In this document: positions 15,722 through 24,700 of the stretch, piece by piece
Layout: every line of letters begins with the position of its first letter
Position numbering within the stretch: position 1 is the stretch's first letter
Origin: Paludibacteraceae bacterium
GTDB taxonomy: Bacteria > Bacteroidota > Bacteroidia > Bacteroidales > Paludibacteraceae
Reading direction: 5' to 3'
DNA: 61,306 bases
Assembly (NCBI GenBank): GCA_017542915.1
Contig: JAFXWI010000084.1
Location: forward strand, 1 to 61,306
Position numbers and translations under genes: made by a program
Notes under the pieces: model-generated
The model's database searches: none
What the model saw: the letters and a program-made list of their open reading frames with translations, nothing else
What the model was told of the DNA's origin: nothing

Positions 15722-16792
15722 ATCTATACTCTGTCAGTGAAAGCGGTCTGTATTCTATCAGCCGCTTTAGCGGCAGTCCTCTTCTCGGGTTGTAGCCCGC
15801 GAGTTGCGACTTCTTTCTGGCGAATCGGCACTCCTGCCGATTCGACCAGAGAGGGCTATGCCGTTCTCTATGAGGGCACTAAGATGCGACACTGCTACCC
15901 TATCACCGAGTGGAAGACGACCGATGAGAAAGAGGACGTGTATCATTCGCTTCATCACCACGGCGTAGCGGTGGAGTCCGAAAAGATGGCATACCGTATC
16001 TATTTCGATAAGAAACAGACCATCGATCCGTATTGCAAACGCAAACCGCAACTCGAACTCGCCCAGAGTTACTGGTATCCCAACGACAGTCTCTTGGCGG
16101 CGGGTTACGGCGATGACATCCTCCGCGTAAGCGGTACTGTGGGCGTCGGTTCTGTCAAGTACTGGAACGGCAAGAAACATGCGCATATCGAGAATATAGT
16201 GGAGCGCTCTCAGCGTATTGTCAAACAAACTCGCAACAAAGCTACTATTGAAGTCGCCGTCAAAGGCTGGCAAGTACCACTTAATAACTCTCAACTAGTA
16301 AACCTCTCCGTCCAATATACGATGAAGGCGGGACACAGAGATATGCGTTGCGATGTGACGCTCTCCGAAGCGGTGGAAGGTCTCTGTACGGGCGTACAAA
16401 CGATCCCTGCGAAGGGCGGCAAGGATACGGTAACTATCATTCTCCCTAACGGAGTTTTGCTCGCTTCTTGGGGCACGGATTGGCCTGTTAACGACTCTGC
16501 CAAATATGCTAAAGAGACGGTCGGTCTCGCTGTTTTCGTCCCCAAACAGTTTGCCGGCACTCCCGTCCACGACAAGCAGAACAACCTCTGTCTTCTCAAT
16601 CTAACAGGCAAAGCCGGTCCTACAGCGAAGCGGTCTTACAGTGATAGCGGTCCTACAGCGAAGCGGTCAGAAATGGCAACCTGCCATTTCTATCTCACCT
16701 GTTGCGGTGCGACGAAAGAAAACCACCCCGTGGCTCGTACAGCCGAGGAGTGGTACGCCTATCTCCGCAAATGGGCAAAGGGATTAAAGTAA
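15692..16792 (+). CDS. DUF4861-family lipoprotein
   Basis: 366 residues from the ATG at 15692. The block FWRIGTPADSTREGYAVLYEG and the GSVKYWNGKKHAHIENIVERSQ/KAGHRDMRCDVTLSEAVEGLCTGV regions fit DUF4861 (PF16153), known from pectin-use loci; its chemistry is unknown to me. The first 10 codons are an ACGTAATT array, so the native start may be the GTG at 15737, which gives a lipoprotein signal ending LFSGCS. Residues ~310-330 contain a duplicated GPTAKRS from an AGCGAAGCGGTC repeat. A second, separate copy of its last ten codons lies at 18393-18425. Confidence 0.75.
   Translation: MTSLRNYVITIYTLSVKAVCILSAALAAVLFSGCSPRVATSFWRIGTPADSTREGYAVLYEGTKMRHCYPITEWKTTDEKEDVYHSLHHHGVAVESEKMAYRIYFDKKQTIDPYCKRKPQLELAQSYWYPNDSLLAAGYGDDILRVSGTVGVGSVKYWNGKKHAHIENIVERSQRIVKQTRNKATIEVAVKGWQVPLNNSQLVNLSVQYTMKAGHRDMRCDVTLSEAVEGLCTGVQTIPAKGGKDTVTIILPNGVLLASWGTDWPVNDSAKYAKETVGLAVFVPKQFAGTPVHDKQNNLCLLNLTGKAGPTAKRSYSDSGPTAKRSEMATCHFYLTCCGATKENHPVARTAEEWYAYLRKWAKGLK
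16617..16672 (+). repeat. AGCGAAGCGGTC repeat inside DUF4861
   Basis: CCTACAGCGAAGCGGTC occurs twice (about 16619 and 16652) with a degenerate copy (CAGTGATAGCGGTC) between, all in frame. Related AGCGGTC sequence occurs at both ends of the gene at 55144-56115. Confidence 0.75.
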
Positions 16793-16823
16793 TACATTTT
16801 TTTGCATTTTTTTGTATCTTTTC

Positions 16824-16854
16824 TTGCATATTTGCAAAAAAAGTTGTACCTTTG
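16824..16854 (+). promoter_or_regulatory. Bacteroidota-type promoter of the ATPase gene
   Basis: TTG 16824-16826 within CTTGCATATTTGCA, 20 nt, then TACCTTTG 16847-16854. Transcription should start near 16861, right at the first leader repeat. Confidence 0.85.
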
Positions 16855-16862
16855 CAGCGTTA

Positions 16863-16946
16863 TTTCTTTGGATTTTGTCCAAAAACGACATATTATTTGT
16901 TTGGATTTTATCCAGAAATTACTAATTATTTGTTTGGATTTTGTCT
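16863..16946 (+). repeat. Three 33-bp leader repeats with internal dyad symmetry
   Basis: Units start at 16863, 16896 and 16929 (exact 33-nt period; the third is partial). Each carries TTTGGATTTT(G/A)TCC, in which GGAT/ATCC or GGA/TCC can pair. They form the 5' untranslated leader between the promoter and the ATG at 16966. No start codon precedes them, so they are probably not translated. Confidence 0.8.
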
Positions 16947-16965
16947 ATCTAACTAAAAATCAACC

Positions 16966-18336
16966 ATGTACAAAGAACGCATCATAGACGTCGCATTATT
17001 AGAATGGAGCAAACGCAGTAGTCATAAGCCCTTATTGCTCCGTGGAGCTCGCCAAGTGGGTAAATCCACAGCAGTACGGCACTTGGGAGAACAATTCGAT
17101 ACCTTCATCGAGATCAATTTTGACAAGCAGAAAACATTTCATGCACTTTTCGAAGGAGATTTGGATGTACATCGCATTGCCTCGCAGATAGCTAATTTGA
17201 TGGGCAAAACGGTAGAACCTGGCAAAACATTGCTGTTCTTCGATGAAATACAGGCATGTCCCAATGCCATTCTGAGCCTGCGCTTCTTCAACGAAGACTA
17301 CCCAGAATTACATGTAATAGCTGCTGGATCACTATTGGAGTTTGCATTAGCCGACCTGCCCACTTTCGGCGTAGGACGGTTGCATTCGCTATTCATGTTT
17401 CCGATGTCTTTCGATGAGTTCCTGTCTGCTACCGGACATGCCGGATTAATTCTGGAGCGCAAGAAAGCCTCCCCCACTCAGCCGCTTAATCCGGTGTTCC
17501 ACGACCAACTCATCCGGCAATTCCGCAATTACATTATGATCGGAGGATTACCGGAAGTCGTTTGTAAATGGGATGAGACAGGTGACTACCTACAATGTCA
17601 GGAATTGCAGGATCAATTAGTTGTTTCCTATGAGGACGACTTTGCGAAATACCAAAAGAAGGTCAATCCCGAACTCCTACGCCGCGTCCTACGTAGTGCC
17701 GCGGTACAGATAACAAACAAATTTATCTACTCACAAGCATCATCCGATAAAGCAGAAAAGGTTCGCGAGGCGCTAAATCTACTAACGATGGCAGGTCTGC
17801 TTATACCCGTAACGCGCACTGATGCTAATGGACTTCCTTTGGGCAGCGAAGCGGACTACACATACCAGAAAATGCTTCTTTTCGACAGCGGAATTCTGTT
17901 ACGACTTCTCAATCTGTCATTGGGGTCTATTCAACAGATCTCCGAGGAGATTCTGACAGCTACGGAAACTGACTTAGTCAATAAAGGGAAGATTTCTGAG
18001 ATGATTGCCGGTCTGGAGATTATCAAACACATGCCCAATACCTTGCGCCATGAGATGTTCTACTGGGTTCGGATGGAAAAGAATAGTCAAGCAGAAGTGG
18101 ACTATATTGAGCCATACAATGGACATATTCTACCGATTGAGATCAAGGCAGGAACACAAGGGGGAATGAAAAGTCTTTGGCATTTCATGCGTGCTAAAAA
18201 TCTACCATATACAATACGGTGTTCGTTAGAGAACTTTGGTCAGTTCGACTATATAGATAAGGAAGCCGAGGGTACTACTCGTCATGCAGATATCTACCCT
18301 TTATATGGTATAGCACAAATGCCAATTTTTAAATAA
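16966..18336 (+). CDS. AAA ATPase with DUF4143 C-terminal domain
   Basis: 456 residues. Walker A GARQVGKST (27-35), Walker B TLLFFDEIQACP (~100), a sensor-like VIAAGSLLEFAL, then a DUF4143 domain with an ExK-type core (EVDYIEPYNGHILPIEIKAG). These AAA_14/DUF4143 proteins are abundant and variable in Bacteroidales; a role in defence or mobile elements has been suggested but is not established. It has its own promoter with 33-bp leader repeats. The unit lies between two copies of the DUF4861 3' end, which suggests it arrived as a cassette. Confidence 0.9.
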   Translation: MYKERIIDVALLEWSKRSSHKPLLLRGARQVGKSTAVRHLGEQFDTFIEINFDKQKTFHALFEGDLDVHRIASQIANLMGKTVEPGKTLLFFDEIQACPNAILSLRFFNEDYPELHVIAAGSLLEFALADLPTFGVGRLHSLFMFPMSFDEFLSATGHAGLILERKKASPTQPLNPVFHDQLIRQFRNYIMIGGLPEVVCKWDETGDYLQCQELQDQLVVSYEDDFAKYQKKVNPELLRRVLRSAAVQITNKFIYSQASSDKAEKVREALNLLTMAGLLIPVTRTDANGLPLGSEADYTYQKMLLFDSGILLRLLNLSLGSIQQISEEILTATETDLVNKGKISEMIAGLEIIKHMPNTLRHEMFYWVRMEKNSQAEVDYIEPYNGHILPIEIKAGTQGGMKSLWHFMRAKNLPYTIRCSLENFGQFDYIDKEAEGTTRHADIYPLYGIAQMPIFK

Positions 18337-18339
18337 CTT

Positions 18340-18369
18340 TTGCGGCATATATGCAAATGTAAGCCGCAA
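18340..18369 (+). terminator. Hairpin downstream of the ATPase gene
   Basis: TTGCGGC (18340-18346) pairs with GCCGCAA (18363-18369) four bases after the stop codon. It is followed by ACACAAAAAAAG and not by a T-run, so as a + strand terminator it is weak. Confidence 0.4.
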
Positions 18370-18392
18370 GACACAAAAAAAGATGCTTAACT

Positions 18393-18425
18393 TATCTCCG
18401 CAAATGGGCGAAGAACCTGAGATAA
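18393..18425 (+). pseudogene. Second copy of the DUF4861 3' end (remnant)
   Basis: Encodes YLRKWAKNLR and a stop, against YLRKWAKGLK and a stop at 16760-16792. The first 17 nt are identical and the following bases are diverged in a coding-like way (GCG/GCA, CTG/TTA). It has no gene body of its own, so it is best read as a remnant displaced by insertion of the ATPase unit, or as the scar of a recombination between two DUF4861 genes. Confidence 0.65.
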
Positions 18426-18444
18426 TTCGTTTCCTCTAAACAAA

Positions 18445-18475
18445 GTAAACGACAACTGATGAAGCTGTCGTTTAC
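18445..18475. terminator. 10-bp hairpin between ATPase and small peptide gene
   Basis: GTAAACGACA (18445-18454) pairs perfectly with TGTCGTTTAC (18466-18475), loop 11 nt. CTTTTATTT follows on the + strand and TTTGTTT on the - strand. It may end both the ATPase transcript and the small peptide transcript coming from the right. Confidence 0.6.
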
Positions 18476-18557
18476 CTTTTATTTAGCAGTCATTTACGTT
18501 AGCATGTCGTTACCATTACGGACGTCACAGTACCGTTTCGGTTCTCCTTCTTTCCGT

Positions 18558-18689
18558 TTAGAACGGTTTCTCCCGACGTTTAGGAGCGCTAGTCGACCCA
18601 TGATCATTGCTTCCTGCAACCATCACAGACCCTCGCATTGCAAGGATCATGATTTCTATCTGCGGACATATGTACTGTTTCTTTTTCAT
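18558..18689 (-). CDS. 43-residue peptide, Bacteroidales MKKKxYxxP-type small protein
   Basis: ATG at 18689, TAA at 18558-18560. The peptide starts MKKKQYICPQIEIMIL, has a hydrophobic middle followed by VAGS, and ends in a basic tail KRREKPF. This layout (MKK.YI.PE..., hydrophobic stretch, small-residue AGS/AGG, charged tail) resembles the many short uncharacterised proteins of Bacteroides and Prevotella. A strong promoter (18699-18729) lies only 9 nt upstream, so the mRNA is nearly leaderless. It lies downstream of the 2888-residue gene. Whether it belongs with the PqqD/S24 peptidase genes 9 kb away as a precursor peptide is speculation. Confidence 0.6.
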   Translation of the reverse strand: MKKKQYICPQIEIMILAMRGSVMVAGSNDHGSTSAPKRREKPF

Positions 18690-18698
18690 TTCTGGGTG

Positions 18699-18729
18699 CA
18701 AAGTTACTGTTTTTTTTTGATATATGCAA
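18699..18729 (-). promoter_or_regulatory. Bacteroidota-type promoter of the 43-residue peptide
   Basis: On the - strand: TTG (18729-18727) in CTTGCATATATCAA, 20 nt, TAACTTTG (18706-18699). The start codon follows 9 nt after the box. Confidence 0.8.
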
Positions 18730-18761
18730 GTTTTACACTATTTTTTTAGGAAAAAGTACTC

Positions 18762-21700
18762 TTATCTTAAAATTTTACCTGTCACGTCATACATAGCGCC
18801 TTCCGGAGTAATGATATAGATTTTATTATCAATCATCACTTTACGCATTCCTACACCTTGTTCAGCATCTAAGGACTCGACACCGGTAGCAATCTCAGGC
18901 ATACGACTCGTAGTCACAATACGCAAACCATACCCTTCAGTAGTACCTGCTTCCAGATCCATCACGTACGGACTTGCACTCAGCGACCAAATGATGCGGT
19001 CATTATAAGTAAGATAGAGCGTAGCATCTTCCGGAGTATTCTCCACGGACAGTGTGTACGTCTTGGCTTGCGGAGCAAACAAGCTGATTGAGCAATTAGC
19101 TTGATTATCCACCATCGGTATATCGTTGCTACACAAGTTAATATCGTTACGATTACTCCAAATACGAGCCACTTTCGATGAGGTCAGCGCACCCATTTTC
19201 AGTACATCGCGACCAATCACATATTCACCGGTAGCTTCTTCATTCGCGGATACCCAGAAATAATCTGAGGCTTGTTCCTCTTCGTCTGCCTTTAACGCCA
19301 AGCAGAACTTATCTACACTTGCTTTGGTACGAGTTGGAGCCATGAAACGATCATTACCTACAGCAGGGCTTAACTCGATGGTCTCTACTCCACCCACTTG
19401 CATGAAGAAGGACAAACCAACAGCTATTGAGCGATCCTTAGCAAGACGTGGCTGATAGCATTTATTTGCATGATCGTATATCTGAACGAGTGTTTCTGGA
19501 TCAGTAACATCCAATTCCATGTGTTGCAGCGAACCGTTTCCGAAGCCATTCCATCCGTTATCCTTAGTTTCTCCTAAGCCGGAGTACGAGGTTGTGAAAG
19601 AACGATCACCGGTTATAGCAGCACCTTTCTTCTTCTTGAAGATGACCGTATTCCAAGGTTGCGTTTCATCAAGTGAAATGGTATATACACGACCCGGCTG
19701 CATTGTGCCAGAGAATTTATTCCAATCCTTACCTTTCACAGCACGTTTGGATTCGTCGTACGCCATCACTGCATAATTAACATTGAATTGCATCGGAGTA
19801 GTCGGAGCTTCAGCAATAGAAATTCCGCCGATTACGTCCACCTCAAATGGTACTACAAAGTCATACCATCCATACGTATTGTGACCACACGGATCAACCG
19901 CTAATTGGAAGAACGCATCGCCGTTGACGTCTAACTTATTAGCGCCCAATAGCTGACCCGATGCTGACGGTGAAGTCAGATCATTAGTTGTATTACCTAA
20001 CTGAGCATCCAAGATGAAATTATTGATTTTCAAATCCGCTTCCTCTGTCAATATCAATTGACCATTGTTGCAAACATGTACATCTCCATAGAGATCACGC
20101 TCTGCACTCTCGCCGTTTACGGTGAGTACACCATCCACGGTCAACGTCACGGTACTACCACCTTCGATAGTCAGATTATTTACTTCCACATCGCTGGAGA
20201 TAACTACATTACCTTGGATCACCACATCATTTCCGCTTTCGGGAACATCACCTTCCGCCCAGTTGGCATTGGTTCCCCATTCTCCATCTCCGGTAAAGAT
20301 ATACCCGATTGAATTGATAGTGATCGCTACCGGTATCTCCACCTCGTCGTACCAATCGCTACGAATCGGACGGAAGACAAGCATAGCGGATGTCTCGCGT
20401 ACCATCGGCACATGATTCGGTTTCTTCCATTCGAACGAACCTTCAATTGCCGGGTGCTCCGGATCATAACCATCTACCGCACTTCCGGAACCATTGAGAA
20501 CGAGCTGGGAGATCTTAACGCCATAATCAGCTGCCTCTGTCGTGAAATTATGCGTTATGGAAGGAGCAAAACGGGCTACCTCTACGCTCAACACACACTC
20601 CTTCGGCTCATACAGATTGGTATTATTCGGAGTAAAGACTGCAGTGCAGTTGTTTTTTCCCGGATTATCCATCAGCATGTTCGGCTCTTTCCATTGCAAC
20701 GTACCGCCTACCTCTACATTTCCGGCTTTAGCAACTATACTCGGGAAAGTAGAGTTACTCAAGAAATGGTGTACATATACCGGCGTAACTGAGATAACTG
20801 GCAGCGTCAACACATTACGCTTGAGCGTTATGGTCTTAGTCACATTCTCCGCAGCAGCATAGGTGTCATTACCTTTTTGCTCCGCCGTAACAGTGACAAT
20901 ACCGTACTTGAGCACCTTCAAGTTACCGTTCTCCGCATACGCGATTGTACTATCCGACGAATGATACGTGATTGCCAAACCGCTGCTTGCCGTAGCATCC
21001 AATGCAATGACATTAGCACACCACTCCTCACTCTCAGCCGAACGGTTCCATGTGATCGTCTGCGGAGTCTTCAATATCTCTACCTCTACCTCAAATGCAA
21101 CGGTCTCATAATAATCGTCATTCTCCGGATCAAAGACTGCCGTATAAGTGGCAACACCCTTGGTCACGCTAATGGTCGCATCCTGCCAACGGAACGTTCC
21201 TGCAATGCCGCCATCTACGCTTCCGCCTTCTAATGTCGAGCCTGCCAATGTATTCGGCAGAACGACACCTGTTGCTGTCGGATAACTCAAGATATTCGGT
21301 GTCACGCGGCTGATATGGTACGTCAGCGTCTTATCCGTTGCGGCACTCCAGTTCTCATTTCCAGTCTGATGAGCCGTGATCGCTACATCGCCAAATTTCT
21401 TAATAGCCAGCGAATAAACGCCATCCTCATATACTACATCAGCTATATCCGTATTACCCGAAGTGAAGCTTACCGGCAACTCACTCGTAGCCGTTGCACT
21501 CAATACCACATGATCAGTCGTCCATACATTATTGACTTCCGGGTTCCATGTAATAGTCTGCGACGGCAGTACGACCGTAGCGCTGACAGGGATCTCCAGA
21601 CGTTGATCCTTATTGGAAACAATGATCTTGTTGTTCTCTGTACCTAACGTACTTCCAGTACAACTGATATCAATACATACAGACTGAGCTATATCACCGC

Positions 21701-24700
21701 AGTCCTCACCAACTGTAGTAGTAACTACCGTAAACTGCGTATTCTCCTTATTCTCCATCTCTACATCCAACACACCACTTAGGTTCGAATAGTTGATGTA
21801 GAAACTCTGCGTCTTGGTCGAACCCTTATCCACCTGCGAGAAATTCATCGTATTCTCTGCCAACTCCAGATACTTAGCCAGCGGGATCTCCACATTCTTG
21901 AAAGTACGAGTCATCGTGGCACCCGTCTTGGTATAGAGTTTCACAGCAGTAGCATTACGATGCAGCGGGAAACTATAGTGCTGATAGTCCGATGTGATAT
22001 TTGGATTGCCTGTACGCGAGATCTCTTGAATATCGTGGTAAGACCCATTATATTCTTCAGCAACCCACATTCCCCATAAAGCAGTCATATCACACTTAGC
22101 CCAGAACGTTACAGAATCCGGTTCGCCATAAATAGGTATTTCCTTTACAGCAAGGGTATGCAAAGTGTACTCATCTTTGTATTCACCCACTAACGGACGG
22201 CATTTCGCATTCGGGTTTCTTGATACCAAACTCTTCGATGCCTGAACAGCCACATATTCCTCGTTACCAACCTGCTTAGCTATCACCTGACCGCTACCCC
22301 AGCCTGTCAGACGCAGCATATTACCACTGATCGAAGCAAACTCTTGTGCGTCTTCATCCAACTCATACGTAATTGGCAGACCTGCCGACGAAGTAGCCGT
22401 AAGAGCGATATTTACCGTCTGACCTTCTTCGCGTTTTCTATTGGATAAGTTATCCGTCCAGGTGATATATTGTACTTTCAATGTCGTTACCTCTATATCC
22501 ATGTAGTCTGTTGTCTCTGCCCATTTGGTACTACCCGCCGCAGTCGCTGTCACTCGTGCAGTACCTGCAGATACCGGTTCCAAAGTAGTATTGTCAACTA
22601 CGCGTACAATCTCCGGATGATCCGATTCCAGCGTCACCGTCTGACCCGTGGCAACCATCGCTGCATTCTGGAACGAACCTTCTATCGGCATCGGCGTCAA
22701 GTCATTACGCCAGATAATAGTCTGCGGAGCAGGAGTCGTCTGACCAGTCAGCGTAACATCGGCATAATAATTACCATCCGCATCCTCTATATGCAACGTA
22801 GCAGTATGCGTAGTCTCCGAATTAGTCTCATGCTTGTACGACACCTTCAAATCTACCGTTCCATAGTGATCCAACTGCGAATTAATCGTCTTACTACCCT
22901 CGTCCAGCACAAACTTATCTGCATCCGTTCCGGTAATAGTTACCGTACACGGCTTCACGTTGTACCAATCGACCGTAATCGCACGCATGGTTGGATCGTT
23001 TCCATTATAGCCAAGACCAAAGTCCTTCGTAGCATCTCGCGGCGTAATCTCCTTACGCTCCGTAACATGCACATTCTTATATCGGCCACCATAGTTACCA
23101 TGATACTCCAATTTGATATATTGCGTAGCCGGATCCAGTTGCAGATTGCTCTCGCTTCCCGAAGAGGTGCCACCGCTTGCGTTCGTCAAAGCATCCTGAT
23201 ACTCTTTGATCAAATTCCAATCCGAACCATTACTACTCTCATAGAAATGCCAACCGTACTGAGTGGCAATGGATGATGTGTTCGCAAAATCAAAACTCAG
23301 TTTATCCGGGACACCTACAAACTTAAGAATAATATATTTGACAGCCCAATTACCGGGGCCTGCCCATGTGCCGGTGCTTCCAACAACCACTCCGCCATCA
23401 TCCCAAGAAATACTACCGGCTCCACCACCGTTATAATCTTCCAGATTACCACTCGTCAATGTAAACGGCAAACGGTTATTCGGCTGGAAGATCTCAAACG
23501 TCTTCTGGTAGTTTACTACCGCATTATATTTATAGTTGGCTTCCTGATTAACCGTAAAGGTCACATTTCCGCTCGTACCATATACATAAATCTTATCTTC
23601 CTCTTTGATGTATTTTGCCAAGCTCTCATTGCTCGAAGTTATCTGCAACTCCTTCTCTGTATTCAGCGACTTGAACGGATGCTCGATAATCGAGTACCAC
23701 GCATGACGGTTGCTCAGTTCGGTCGTCATATTCGGATCTTTCTGGCTTACCGTAATCGTCTTACTCTGACTAATTCCTGTCCAGTATTCCGTAGCGGGCT
23801 GCGAGAATGTAACCGTATTTGTTCCTGCTGCCAAAGCAATCAACTTACCATCCTCATATTTCATACTTCCCTCCGGCGAACAACTGAACAGAACAGCCTC
23901 TTCCGTATTAGTCAAGCCCGTAAATGGAGTAGCAATTGTATCTTCGACACCCATCGAACTCGTCAAACCTGCCAACGACAGAGCCGATACATTGCGTTTC
24001 ACCGTAAACGTATAAACCACCGTACGCGGGAAAAGACGATCCGTTCCCGGCTGATCCAACGTGATAGTCTGAACACCATCACCTGCCAATGCACCCTTCT
24101 GAGCCCTTACCGTAATCGTACGAGCCTCAGTGTCGTGCATATAAGAAACATAATCTAACTCAGCTGCCTTACCAATAGTCAGCAATCCGTCTGTATTCTC
24201 ATCATATGTAATAGTAGCCGTCTCGCCGATTTTCAACGTCTTGGAAGCCGCCGTATTAACAACTCCATCCATCGTGAAATGCGGAGAACGCTTTGCATAT
24301 ACGGCATAATGATGATCTACATTTTCTGCTTCTTCATACAAATTATCCGCAGTAGTCGAAGCCGTAACGGTCACTTCTACTGCATTACCCTCTGAAACCG
24401 CTACGTCACGCGCCGTCAGCGTTGTTTCCTCTACGTGGATTGCTCCCGTAATACTCGGATCACTGGATACATACTGCACATTGCGGTCAACCTCTTTGCC
24501 ATTATACTTTCTGTACGCCGGTTGCTCAATCACGTCACGAGAATAAACAACCTGCGGATCATCCGTATTGTCAAATACGATTGTCGGCACTAACTTATTC
24601 ACCGTCACGGTAAACTCATCCGTTGCCGCCGCATAATAATCGGTTTCTGCCTGCGTCGCACGGATAGTGTAAGTACCCACTTTGGTAGCTGAGAACTTAT

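Noticed and set aside
14127..16792. Complete polysaccharide utilisation locus
   Set aside because: Only GH28 and DUF4861 are present; there is no SusC/SusD pair or hybrid two-component regulator in the vicinity.
16863..16957. 11-residue peptide repeats (YLFGFxPEITN type) in the ATPase leader
   Set aside because: The frame is open and the 33-bp period is a multiple of three, but no start codon lies between the promoter and the repeats, so translation is unlikely.
18459..18749. 96-codon + strand frame between ATPase and giant gene
   Set aside because: No promoter or ribosome-binding site, atypical composition, and it overlaps the better supported 43-residue gene on the other strand.
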